From positions 1 to 36,446 of IMG/VR virus record IMGVR_UViG_3300044647_000290: a stretch of DNA of 36,446 nt. The stretch is one strand, 5' to 3'. Shown piece after piece: positions 24,151 to 30,281 of the stretch (positions within the stretch are counted from its first letter, which is position 1; the number at the start of each line of letters is the position of its first letter). Made by a program: the position numbers and the translations under genes. This stretch comes from a virus. The notes below the pieces were generated by a model that ran no database searches, was not told the DNA's origin, and was given only the letters and a program-made list of their open reading frames with translations.

Positions 24151-24376
24151 GATGAATCCATTAGTTCATACAATGGAAGCACAGTTCCATGGCGCAGCCA
24201 ATGCAAGTGCATTACGAGCATTGCACGCCAAGGGTGATTGGAATGGCTTGCTGGAATACGCGCTGCTGTTAGCGGAGCTAGAAGCAAGCCAGCGGTCGCA
24301 GATCCGATGGTTAGTCAGCGAGGCTTGTAGTGGCATAGGCCGCGCAACTGGCGGCAAAGAATCCACCATTGCCTGA
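24149..24376 (+). CDS. Small conserved phage protein on the opposite strand
   Basis: Starting at ATG 24149 (or 24152), the 75-residue frame reads MMNPLVHTMEAQFHGAANAS, then LRALHAKGDWNGLLEYALLL and EASQRSQIRWLVSEA. The helical Leu/Ala pattern looks like small proteins I associate with cyanophage genomes (AKGD..GLL.YALLLAELEA.QRSQIRWLV). It is the only plus-strand gene within the minus-strand operon and starts head-to-head with the sigma gene. Its 3' end overlaps the end of the HTH gene by 66 bases. The function is unknown. Minus-strand frames here look like shadows. Confidence 0.7.
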   Translation: MMNPLVHTMEAQFHGAANASALRALHAKGDWNGLLEYALLLAELEASQRSQIRWLVSEACSGIGRATGGKESTIA

Positions 24377-24703
24377 TTCAGGTATCCCCATAGTGCAACC
24401 ACGGTTATGGTCCCAATGGACGCATCGCCCGCAGTGCGCTCGTTGGGTTCCCCTGCCAACAGTTTCCAGCCAATCCGGTAGCGGCGTAGCAGCTAGCTCA
24501 GATTCAGTCGGTGGTAGTACATGCTTCCAACCTTTGTAGATCACTGCATTGCGTAGTGTCTGCGTGCCTACACCCCAACGCCTAGCCAGTTGCGGCAATG
24601 TACCAACTGGCCCTTTCATCACATAGATGCGAGCAAGGCGCACTTGCTCTTCAGTCAAGCGAGCGTTGTAGCATTTCTCACCGCGTTCTATTGCTGGTTT
24701 CAT
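24311..24703 (-). CDS. HTH protein with C-terminal Cys motifs
   Basis: The 130-residue product has an N-terminal helix-turn-helix of the kind seen in phage and homing-nuclease accessory proteins: LTEEQVRLARIYVMKGPVGT, LARRWGVGTQTLRNAVIYKG, ending in WKHV. The C-terminal third has CGRC and two further Cys with a His-Asp-His (RCVHWDHNRGC), a possible zinc site. It may be a regulator. The start overlaps the stop of the small membrane protein gene (ATGA). Its 3' end overlaps a convergent plus-strand gene. Confidence 0.75.
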   Translation of the reverse strand: MKPAIERGEKCYNARLTEEQVRLARIYVMKGPVGTLPQLARRWGVGTQTLRNAVIYKGWKHVLPPTESELAATPLPDWLETVGRGTQRAHCGRCVHWDHNRGCTMGIPESGNGGFFAASCAAYATTSLAD

Positions 24704-24864
24704 GTGTGGTTCCAGTGGCGGATCACTCCGGCAACGATAAAGGCGTTGGTTAGTAGGTAGCTGCTGAGGATGGCAAGGCGCACCATGGCGATGCGGTCGG
24801 CGATGCGTGGATCAGGGTGACCCTTCTCACCGAGGGCTTTGGCCAGGACGCGCCAGTAGGTCAC
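24700..24864 (-). CDS. Small single-pass membrane protein in the early operon
   Basis: A 54-residue frame from GTG 24864 to TGA 24702-24700 is bounded by GTGA and ATGA overlaps with its neighbours. It is therefore almost certainly translated, although it is short. The sequence begins MTYWRVLAKALGEKGHPDPR and then has a membrane helix, LAILSSYLLTNAFIVAGVI (residues 30-48). Early phage membrane proteins of this size may act in superinfection exclusion or host takeover, but no function can be assigned. Confidence 0.7.
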   Translation of the reverse strand: MTYWRVLAKALGEKGHPDPRIADRIAMVRLAILSSYLLTNAFIVAGVIRHWNHT

Positions 24865-25085
24865 TGGCCCTCCAGCTCGGCGGCGATTCTCAACAGCTCA
24901 TAGCGAATGCCGTAGCTTTCCAAATTCTCTGGCACCACCTGATCCGCAGCAGCCCGCAGGGCGGTGGCTGCTACTTGTCTTGATATAAAACAAATATCCT
25001 CGTAGTTGCAATGGCCAGACTCCCAGTCCAACGGTTCGATTGCATTCGCAACGGCTTGCGCAGCGGGGGATAGGGGATTAGTCAT
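24861..25085 (-). CDS. Small protein, SPAAQAV family copy 1
   Basis: I start at ATG 25085, whose ATGACTAA overlaps the upstream stop by eight bases, in preference to a start at 25112. The 74-residue product begins MTNPLSPAAQAVANAIEPLD and contains TALRAAADQVVPENLE. The same two motifs occur in the neighbour 25078-25323, so the two genes are probably duplicates. The pattern (LSPAAQAV..A ... A..ALRAAADQV) is familiar from picocyanobacterial phages; its role is unknown. Confidence 0.7.
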   Translation of the reverse strand: MTNPLSPAAQAVANAIEPLDWESGHCNYEDICFISRQVAATALRAAADQVVPENLESYGIRYELLRIAAELEGQ

Positions 25086-25323
25086 TCGTTTCCAGTTCGG
25101 TGGCAAGGTCAAGTAAATCGTCTACTTCGATCATCATGGCGTAGGAGGAGCCATTGCAGATTGCATACTCTTCGCTACGCAGGTGCATCGCAGCAGCCCG
25201 CAGGGCGGCGGCGGCTATCTGCCGAGCTTCGTTGAGGCAATCTTCTGGGCCATAGGCGCTGCTGTTGTTGGCGGCATTCCAGACAGCCTGCGCGGCGGGG
25301 CTCAGTGGGGTGGGGTCAGTCAT
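25078..25323 (-). CDS. Small protein, SPAAQAV family copy 2
   Basis: ATG 25323 is chosen because ATGACTGA overlaps the upstream stop by eight bases, the same junction type as its neighbours. The 81-residue product begins MTDPTPLSPAAQAVWNAANN and contains RQIAAAALRAAAMHL. It is a divergent copy of the next gene downstream, with an extended acidic C-terminus (VDDLLDLATELETND). Its function is unknown. Confidence 0.7.
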   Translation of the reverse strand: MTDPTPLSPAAQAVWNAANNSSAYGPEDCLNEARQIAAAALRAAAMHLRSEEYAICNGSSYAMMIEVDDLLDLATELETND

Positions 25324-25498
25324 CGAGCCGACCTCCATCAACGATGGCGTCACACCACTCCTTAAAGGGTGTTTCAACCTGAGCCATGGCTTTGTTGTTC
25401 ACGGTGTTCGGGTTGCGGATCATGGCAATGGCAAGGCCAAGGGCATCGCCGAGGCGATCCTCAAGGCTGTTTAGTGGCACGAATTTGTAGTCAATCAT
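25316..25498 (-). CDS. Small hypothetical early protein
   Basis: The 60-residue product begins MIDYKFVPLNSLEDRLGDAL and ends in an acidic stretch (CDAIVDGGRLDD). It overlaps the upstream gene's stop as ATGA and the downstream start by eight bases. Tight coupling on both sides supports expression. I recognise no family; the composition is that of a small soluble helical protein. Confidence 0.65.
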   Translation of the reverse strand: MIDYKFVPLNSLEDRLGDALGLAIAMIRNPNTVNNKAMAQVETPFKEWCDAIVDGGRLDD

Positions 25499-26013
25499 TG
25501 ATTTGCTTGGTCATAAAGGGCATTGACGACGATGCCGCGATCGCCGGGGTAAAGATCTAAGGGAGCTTCGTTAAGCCACAAGGCCACCATGCGGATTGCG
25601 GCGCGGGCTTCCTCCTCCCAGTTGCTAACCTCATCATCTCGGCCAATAGCGTGGGCTACCTGATCCACCAGCGAACTATCAACTTGGTTTGAAATAGAAG
25701 TTGGCGTCATACCAACCCTGAAGTTGGGCGTCAGCAATGCCTGTAACTCCGCCTGTTGCTCTACAGTAAGTTTCAGAGGCTTGCTGATTTGGTAGACCTT
25801 TGATGCTTGGCGTTCAGCAGCTTCTAGCGATTCAACCCGACTACACAAAGCCAAAATGTTTGAATTGGTTTCGACGATGTGCTTGTGAGCTGCATCTTCT
25901 AGCACCTTGACCCTGGCGCGGAGTTCAAGTAGGCAGGCGTCGTGATCGTTGTCTTCGGCGTACAGCTCAATGGATTCCCATTGTTCTGGTGTTAGGCGGT
26001 AAGGCTTAGTCAT
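25495..26013 (-). CDS. Coiled-coil hypothetical protein
   Basis: The start at ATG 26013 (ATGACTAA over the upstream stop) gives 172 residues; the frame is open to 26079 but that would overlap the neighbour further. The sequence begins MTKPYRLTPEQWESIELYAE and has ACLLELRARVKVLEDA, a coiled-coil element, then another helix (ILALCSRVESLEAAERQA). The pattern RLTPEQWESIE..A......D.CLLELRARV..LE is one I associate with cyanophage proteins of unknown function. The C-terminal half (QVAHAIGRDDEVSNWEEEAR) is acidic. Confidence 0.7.
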   Translation of the reverse strand: MTKPYRLTPEQWESIELYAEDNDHDACLLELRARVKVLEDAAHKHIVETNSNILALCSRVESLEAAERQASKVYQISKPLKLTVEQQAELQALLTPNFRVGMTPTSISNQVDSSLVDQVAHAIGRDDEVSNWEEEARAAIRMVALWLNEAPLDLYPGDRGIVVNALYDQANQ

Positions 26014-26329
26014 CGAGGGCCTCCAGGGCGCGGCGGATGGTATCCCAGTCTTTGGGTGATGGCCGCCAGCCTTCTTCATGCTGTTCCACCAATGCCAGCG
26101 CCTGCTCCTTCAAGCTCGGCGGCTTGGGGCGGCGGGCGGCGCGGAGCCTATTGGAAGTGTTGGGTATGGCGTCTTCGCAAAGCCACTCACAACACGCCTC
26201 CAGCTCCTGGTCGGCGCCCCATTGGACAGCCTTGGTGGCAAGCTGCTGTCTCCAGTCTGTTGAGCTGCCAGGGATGGAGTTATACCACTGCTGCACCAGC
26301 TCAGGCGGTGGGGTGATCGGGTTAGTCAT
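26006..26329 (-). CDS. Small hypothetical protein
   Basis: The 107-residue product begins MTNPITPPPELVQQWYNSIP and ends KDWDTIRRALEALDD. The first third (PPPEL...W.......) and the last third (ALALVEQ...GWRPSPKDWDTI.RALEALDD) look like modules shared with other small phage proteins of the picocyanobacterial group. It overlaps the upstream stop by eight bases (ATGACTAA) and the downstream start likewise. The central Cys pair (ECCEW) has no evident role. Confidence 0.7.
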   Translation of the reverse strand: MTNPITPPPELVQQWYNSIPGSSTDWRQQLATKAVQWGADQELEACCEWLCEDAIPNTSNRLRAARRPKPPSLKEQALALVEQHEEGWRPSPKDWDTIRRALEALDD

Positions 26330-26507
26330 GGACGGTTGCCTCGTAGCCTTCAGCCATTAGCGATGCAGACAATGCCATGGCTAATTGTTTGGTGTATCGC
26401 TTTGTGCCGCCAGCAGCCATATCGGTCACGGTCCAGCGTATGTGATTTGTCCAGATGACGATGCGCTCATTGTCTTTCTGAAAAAAGACGGCTCGTGTTT
26501 TAGTCAT
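26322..26507 (-). CDS. Small hypothetical protein after ssb
   Basis: The 61-residue product begins MTKTRAVFFQKDNERIVIWT and ends with ALSASLMAEGYEATVHD. Its start shares one base with the SSB stop (TGATG), and its own stop overlaps the next start by eight bases. It looks like a small alpha/beta protein with a strand-rich N-terminus. No family is recognised. Confidence 0.65.
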   Translation of the reverse strand: MTKTRAVFFQKDNERIVIWTNHIRWTVTDMAAGGTKRYTKQLAMALSASLMAEGYEATVHD

Positions 26508-26854
26508 CAGAAAGCAACCTCATCGTTAGCTTGCGCGGTGCGTGGCAGGAACTCAAACCGCTGCACGCTAAATACATGCTTGCTGCGTTTGGAGCCAGTT
26601 TCCTTGTCAGCCCACTCTTGGCGGCGCACGTTGCCCGTTACAAAAATGCTGTCGCCTTTCTTGCAGCGGTCAACTACTACCTCGGCAGACTTACCCCAGA
26701 TCTCAATGTCGATTGCATTGTTGATCCAGTTGCCGTCTTTATCCTTGCCCTCTTGGATGCCACCTGCAAAGTTAGCGACCATGGTGCCGCTATCGAATGT
26801 GCGCAGTGATGGGTCAGTGATGATGCGAATGATGCCGGATGCGTAAAGGCTCAT
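26507..26854 (-). CDS. ssb: Single-stranded DNA-binding protein
   Basis: The start at ATG 26854 is preferred over 26887. It lies one base after the upstream TGA and gives the canonical short SSB N-terminus MSLYASGIIRIITDPSLR. The 115-residue OB-fold protein has AGGIQEGKDKDGNWINNAID, then IEIWGKSAEVVVDRC, GDSIFVTGNVRRQEW and a C-terminal FEFLP. The acidic tip ends NDEVAF, a truncated version of the D-D-x-P-F tail. It coats DNA in replication and recombination and lies next to recombination genes. Confidence 0.9.
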   Translation of the reverse strand: MSLYASGIIRIITDPSLRTFDSGTMVANFAGGIQEGKDKDGNWINNAIDIEIWGKSAEVVVDRCKKGDSIFVTGNVRRQEWADKETGSKRSKHVFSVQRFEFLPRTAQANDEVAF

Positions 26855-26855
26855 G

Positions 26856-27062
26856 TCAGTTAGGGGTGATTTGATTGGATTCTTCAAATGCCAGCACTTG
26901 CGCTAGCGGATACCGCACCCGTGGCGTACCAGCAGGAAAGCCGATACGCGGGATGGTGTAGTACCTAGGACCGATGCCGCGTGCGCGTTGGTTTTTGATG
27001 GCTGCTGGTTGCAACCCCCAACGCGCGGCAAGCTGGTCAGTCGTCAGGTACGGCTCAGTCAT
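26856..27062 (-). CDS. HTH DNA-binding protein (excisionase/MerR-type)
   Basis: ATG 27062 overlaps the Bet stop by eight bases (ATGACTGA). The 68-residue product begins MTEPYLTTDQLAARWGLQPA, then AIKNQRARGIGPRYYTI and PRVRYPLAQVLAFEE. The L-T-T-x-Q-L-A-x-R-x-G-x-x-x-x-x-I-x-N-x-R-x-x-G-x-G-P pattern is that of HTH_17 / excisionase-like proteins. It may be a transcription factor or, if the phage is temperate, a recombination directionality factor. No integrase is in the window. Confidence 0.8.
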   Translation of the reverse strand: MTEPYLTTDQLAARWGLQPAAIKNQRARGIGPRYYTIPRIGFPAGTPRVRYPLAQVLAFEESNQITPN

Positions 27063-27810
27063 CAAATGGATCCTCTTCAGCAGTGGCAAAGCTGGCTTCC
27101 TTATCCAGCGCAAGCGCCAGCAGGATCTCCTGCTGCTCATCGGATAGGTCACCCTTACGGGCTTCCATGCGCTCGGTCACTTTGGCTAGGGCTTCCATAT
27201 TGGTCGCCTTTGCAATGGCAGCCTTGCCAGCGGTGAATACCTTGTCATCGCCTGCAGGCAGCGCTGGTGCTGGTGTGCTGGTCACGGTAACAGGCTCGAC
27301 AGCCTGCTCCATCTCATCGCTGCTGTAGACGCCTGAGAGGTCAGCAGGGAACGCCTTTCGCAGTGCTAGGGCCTCGCTGCACTTGGCGATCATCGTGGCG
27401 CCCATCTTGGTCCATAGGCCCTGGCCAGCGTTGTAGTCAGCAAAGCGGGCAACACCAGTGAATGGATGGCTGGCACCCTTGCGCCAGATGGTGGTCTTGG
27501 CCGCAGCAGGTGGCTTGCTGCCAAGCCATACGTCAGTCCACACGCCGTCATCACCGCACCAGAGCGTCTCAGAGCCATCAAGTTGCCCAGTGCGTTCTGC
27601 AATGCTGCGCAAGCCGTCGATGCCGGCTTGGATGGTCATCTTGCCGCCACGCTTGATGGCGTATATCTGCTTGCTGAAGGGGTCAAGCCCAGTCCGCTGG
27701 CAGGCATAGGCAAATAGCCGTAGCTCATCACCGCTGCAGCCAGGTGCAATGGTGGTGCTAATCAGTTGGGTCTGCTCTGGGGTCCAGAGCGCAAGGGAGC
27801 TAGAAGTCAT
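27055..27810 (-). CDS. bet: Recombinase annealing protein, Bet (RecT family)
   Basis: The 251-residue protein has the lambda Bet signature: AYACQRTGLDPFSKQIYAIK, then KMTIQAGIDGLRSIAERTGQ, later ARFADYNAGQGLWTKMGATM and CSEALALRKAFPADLSGVYS. These blocks, in this order, define the Bet/RecT annealases, which pair complementary single strands. The C-terminal tail (ATAEEDPFDD) is acidic and ends in the kind of motif that binds partners. It overlaps the exonuclease gene by 11 bases and the HTH gene by eight. Together with the PD-(D/E)XK protein it forms a two-component recombination system. Confidence 0.93.
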   Translation of the reverse strand: MTSSSLALWTPEQTQLISTTIAPGCSGDELRLFAYACQRTGLDPFSKQIYAIKRGGKMTIQAGIDGLRSIAERTGQLDGSETLWCGDDGVWTDVWLGSKPPAAAKTTIWRKGASHPFTGVARFADYNAGQGLWTKMGATMIAKCSEALALRKAFPADLSGVYSSDEMEQAVEPVTVTSTPAPALPAGDDKVFTAGKAAIAKATNMEALAKVTERMEARKGDLSDEQQEILLALALDKEASFATAEEDPFDD

Positions 27811-28588
27811 CGGAGGTGATAGTTGTGGTGCCGGTAAGCGCCCATTTAGGCAGGCTCAGCGGTTGGATGGTGTTGCCGTAACCAGGCCATTCAGCAATGG
27901 CGCGGCAGTCGGCAATGGTCTGCAGGTTGTTGCGGCGTTCCGCTTCACCATGCAGCGCTGCAGTTTCGTCTAGCTCGTACACGCCAACGGCATACGGATA
28001 GGTTTTCTCAACAGCAATGAACACAAACCGCTCAGCGAAGGTGCCGGCTAGGTAGTGGTTCTGCTGGATGTGGTACCGCCATTGCGCAACTGACTTAGCA
28101 AACCCCTTAGGACTGGCATCAATTGTAGTCTTGAGGTCCACGATGGTGTTGCCGACGTACCAGTCAGGGCGGCACTTGCAGCGCAGTCCGGTTTGGATGT
28201 CATCCCACCAGAAGCTCTGCTCTGCCTTGCCGTCACGCAGCAGTGCTGCAGCAGCTTGATGGCTGCGCACGCTGGCGGCCATTGCTAGCGCCTGCTCCAT
28301 ATCGGTGCTGGTAACGGCTTCGATGCCAGATGCTTGCATCTCGGCTTCCATTTCCTTGCCGGCTTTGGTATTGCGCGGCAGGCAGATGGCGTAGCGCTTG
28401 CTTAGCTCGTCAGGCTCCAGCACCGCGCAATGGGTCAAGCTGCCCAGCTTCATTGCAGCCGTCTGCACTGATGGCGGACGGTCTGGTGCTAGGAAGCGGC
28501 TCCAGTAGTGGTAGGGGCTGGCAGCCACTGCATGGAGGTGGCTAGCGCTGATAGCTGGGTCGGCGTGGTAGTCAGCATTGCTGGTCAT
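27800..28588 (-). CDS. PD-(D/E)XK exonuclease (RecE / exonuclease VIII-like)
   Basis: The 262-residue protein begins DYHADPAISASHLHAVAASP, a typical YqaJ/RecE N-terminus (I-S-A-S-x-L). It has MKLGSLTHCAVLEPDEL and the nuclease core: CRPDWYVGNTIVDLKTT, where the D-W and the D-L-K form the PD-(D/E)XK active site, then QWRYHIQQNHYLAG and VFIAVEKTYPYAVGVYEL. It would resect double-strand ends to give the single strands used by Bet. The gene overlaps Bet by 11 bases. The C-terminal part ends LTGTTTITSDDF. Confidence 0.9.
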   Translation of the reverse strand: MTSNADYHADPAISASHLHAVAASPYHYWSRFLAPDRPPSVQTAAMKLGSLTHCAVLEPDELSKRYAICLPRNTKAGKEMEAEMQASGIEAVTSTDMEQALAMAASVRSHQAAAALLRDGKAEQSFWWDDIQTGLRCKCRPDWYVGNTIVDLKTTIDASPKGFAKSVAQWRYHIQQNHYLAGTFAERFVFIAVEKTYPYAVGVYELDETAALHGEAERRNNLQTIADCRAIAEWPGYGNTIQPLSLPKWALTGTTTITSDDF

Positions 28589-28785
28589 GCCGCTACCCCT
28601 GCGCGCATGGTCTGATGCAGCCTGCTAGCGGTGCCGTAGGTGGCGACCATTTCAGGAAATGCAGCAAGGATGCGGCGCTTGTTGTTGGGGTCAGCGGCAA
28701 GGCCAGCAATGCCCATTGCTTGGTAGAAGCTGCCGGCGTATTTGATGGCAGTAACGAAGGTCCAGTAGATGTCAGATTCGCTCAT
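28585..28785 (-). CDS. Small conserved early protein
   Basis: Using ATG 28785, which overlaps the upstream small membrane gene as ATGA, the 66-residue product begins MSESDIYWTFVTAIKYAGSF and continues YQAMGIAGLAADPNNKRRIL and FPEMVATYGTASRLHQ. An earlier in-frame start at 28806 exists but adds only seven residues. Small proteins with DIYWTFVTAIKYAGSFYQA are familiar from cyanophage recombination gene clusters. The role is unknown. Confidence 0.75.
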   Translation of the reverse strand: MSESDIYWTFVTAIKYAGSFYQAMGIAGLAADPNNKRRILAAFPEMVATYGTASRLHQTMRAGVAA

Positions 28786-28925
28786 GGCTTGAGATTGGTA
28801 TGGCAAGCGGGATGGTTGTGATGCGCAAGGATGGCGTTGTCACGGCCACCGGCGTAGCCAGCGGCGTAGATGACAGCGAGCAACACCAATGCGGTGATGC
28901 GATTAACCCAAGGGTTGTTGACCAT
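28782..28925 (-). CDS. Small membrane protein with His/Cys tail
   Basis: This 47-residue frame runs from ATG 28925 to TGA 28784-28782, with an ATGA overlap into the next gene. It has a clear membrane segment (ITALVLLAVIYAAGYAGG, residues 10-27), then RDNAILAHHNHPACHTNLKP, a soluble tail with four His and one Cys that could bind a metal. It may be an exclusion or host-interaction protein. It is not reported in larger frames here because of its size. Confidence 0.7.
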   Translation of the reverse strand: MVNNPWVNRITALVLLAVIYAAGYAGGRDNAILAHHNHPACHTNLKP

Positions 28926-28985
28926 GGTTCTCGGTGTGGGGTAATTAACGCCGGATTGGTTGCGGCCCCGGCTGGCCGCGTGGGG

Positions 28986-29288
28986 TTAGTAGATCAGCGC
29001 GATGTCGGCGCTGTAGCCCTGCTGCAATGCGCGGGCGTATTGCTTGCGAGCGCAAGGCTTGAGCGAGGTGCGGCGCTGGCCGTCGTAGCTGGATTCAAAG
29101 GTGCGACCATCAGCCTGCAGAAACAGAGTCTTGCCGACAATGCTCACGGCCTCCGTTTGATCAGTCGTTTCGAAGATCAGCACGTTTTGAGTGGTAGTGC
29201 CCTCGGCGCTGATCTCGGGCTGGCAAGCCAGCACGGCGCGAGTCACGTTGTAGGTGCCGTAGGAGCTGCGGAAGGTGGTAACAGTCAT
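28986..29288 (-). CDS. Hypothetical early protein
   Basis: The 100-residue product begins MTVTTFRSSYGTYNVTRAVL and continues with EISAEGTTTQNVLIFETT and SYDGQRRTSLKPCARKQYAR. It looks like a small beta-rich protein with a basic helical C-terminus (ARKQYARALQQGY). I recognise no family. It has its own candidate promoter, TTGACG-N16-TAGGAT, starting within the end of the VRR-NUC gene. This may restart transcription in the operon. Confidence 0.65.
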   Translation of the reverse strand: MTVTTFRSSYGTYNVTRAVLACQPEISAEGTTTQNVLIFETTDQTEAVSIVGKTLFLQADGRTFESSYDGQRRTSLKPCARKQYARALQQGYSADIALIY

Positions 29289-29330
29289 GGTTCTTGGGTT
29301 GGGGTGGAAGCTCTCGCCTCCTGTCCCCGT

Positions 29331-29358
29331 ATCCTACACCATGCGCCGCCCTCGTCAA
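29331..29358 (-). promoter_or_regulatory. Internal promoter candidate in the early operon
   Basis: On the minus strand, TTGACG (29358-29353) and TAGGAT (29336-29331) are 16 bases apart, a good match to the sigma-70 consensus. Transcription would start near 29324 and give a leader of about 36 bases before the ATG at 29288. It overlaps the end of the VRR-NUC gene. Confidence 0.45.
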
Positions 29359-29714
29359 CCCTGCGGTGTCGTATTGCTTAACAGTGCCTCGGCATCCTCG
29401 ACACTGCGGGCTACGCCAGCGATGCCACCTGCTGCCTGCACTGCATCTAGCCACTGCTGCTGCTCTGGCTTCACCCTGCCGGTAGGGGTCTTGACCTCTA
29501 TAGAGGTGAACACCGCCACCTGCTGCCCCACCATCTCTGGGGTGATCGTCACCGTGCGCCAGCCGATGAGATCTGCTGAGCCGCGAGCAAGCCCGAAGCT
29601 GACCGGGCGGCCATGCTGGTCCCGCAGCGTGCCAGTGTTATTGCGAAACAGCCTGGTAGCACCGGTGCTGCAGGTCAGGCGGATGTGTTGCTGGATGTGT
29701 TGTTCGCTGGTCAT
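29355..29714 (-). CDS. VRR-NUC domain nuclease
   Basis: The 119-residue protein contains GLARGSADLIGWRTVTITP and FTSIEVKTPTGRVKPEQQQW, then VQAAGGIAGVARSVEDAEAL. The G-x-x-D-(L/I)-x-G and I-E-(V/I)-K-x-x-x-G-x-x-x-x-x-Q motifs are those of VRR-NUC, a PD-(D/E)XK branch found alone in phages and fused to DNA-repair proteins in eukaryotes. Stand-alone phage versions can cut Holliday junctions or branched DNA. It sits in the recombination operon; the exact substrate here is unknown. Confidence 0.88.
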   Translation of the reverse strand: MTSEQHIQQHIRLTCSTGATRLFRNNTGTLRDQHGRPVSFGLARGSADLIGWRTVTITPEMVGQQVAVFTSIEVKTPTGRVKPEQQQWLDAVQAAGGIAGVARSVEDAEALLSNTTPQG

Positions 29715-29771
29715 TCAATCATCCTGGTTTGCCGCGCAGCCTGACATGTAATCGCGTTGACGTTCATTGTT

Positions 29772-30281
29772 TTAATAATTTGCGCATAAATTGCGCCATT
29801 CCTGCAATTTTTCAACGTCTTCCTTTAAGGAAATCACAAGGTCAGTCAAATCTGCTAATTCTGTATCTTTTGTCACTAGTACTTTTGATTCTGGCAAATC
29901 TATTTTATTGCTAAGCCCGGCCTCGATCCATTCCAACACAAGGCTGGTCACAGTGCGGCGCTCATCATCGGCATAAGCCCTAAGGCGCTCCATCAGCGGC
30001 GCCGGGCAGTTGATCGCTAGTTGGGTGCCCCTGCGATTTCGTGTTTTACTAGAAATGAAGTCACTAATCTGACGCGATCCATCAGCCACTTGATTAGCAG
30101 CATTGGTCAAAGATTCTGCATCATCATGGGCAATCCATGCCACTCGATTTTTGCCATCTGGACCATGACCCCTCTGCCTTTCAATGCCCATGTTTTTGAG
30201 TAATTCAAAAACACTAGACTTGGATACTGGCAATTCCTTGATCAATGTTGCAAGTTGAACTCTGTCCTCATTGGTGCTCAT
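29772..30281 (-). CDS. DNA-binding regulator with HTH and RHH-like parts
   Basis: ATG 30281 overlaps the helicase stop (ATGA) and gives 169 residues. The N-terminal part (MSTNEDRVQLATLIKELPVS, KSSVFELLKNMGIERQRGHG) looks like an HTH with a wing ending in VAWIAHDDAE. The middle part (LAINCPAPLMERLRAYADDE, then TVTSLVLEWIEAGL) looks ribbon-helix-helix-like. The end (TDLVISLKEDVEKLQEWRNL) is coiled coil. A regulator or partition-like function is plausible. The lower-G+C codon use of its 3' half differs from its neighbours. Confidence 0.75.
   Translation of the reverse strand: MSTNEDRVQLATLIKELPVSKSSVFELLKNMGIERQRGHGPDGKNRVAWIAHDDAESLTNAANQVADGSRQISDFISSKTRNRRGTQLAINCPAPLMERLRAYADDERRTVTSLVLEWIEAGLSNKIDLPESKVLVTKDTELADLTDLVISLKEDVEKLQEWRNLCANY

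Noticed and set aside
24033-24287. Minus-strand frames of 84 and 97 codons opposite the small plus gene
   Set aside because: The plus-strand frame at 24149-24376 is much more protein-like and its pattern is familiar; the minus frames cross the sigma start.
26385-26846. 153-codon plus-strand frame opposite ssb
   Set aside because: The minus strand encodes a clear SSB; the plus frame is Ser/Leu-rich without pattern.
28800-29381. 193-codon plus-strand frame opposite early genes
   Set aside because: Gly/Val/Ala-rich low-information composition, antisense to well-placed minus-strand genes, and no coupling with neighbours.
29711-29767. 18-codon minus-strand frame ending in an ATGA overlap with the VRR-NUC gene
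   Set aside because: Too short to judge, with no ribosome binding site. A leader peptide is possible but unsupported.
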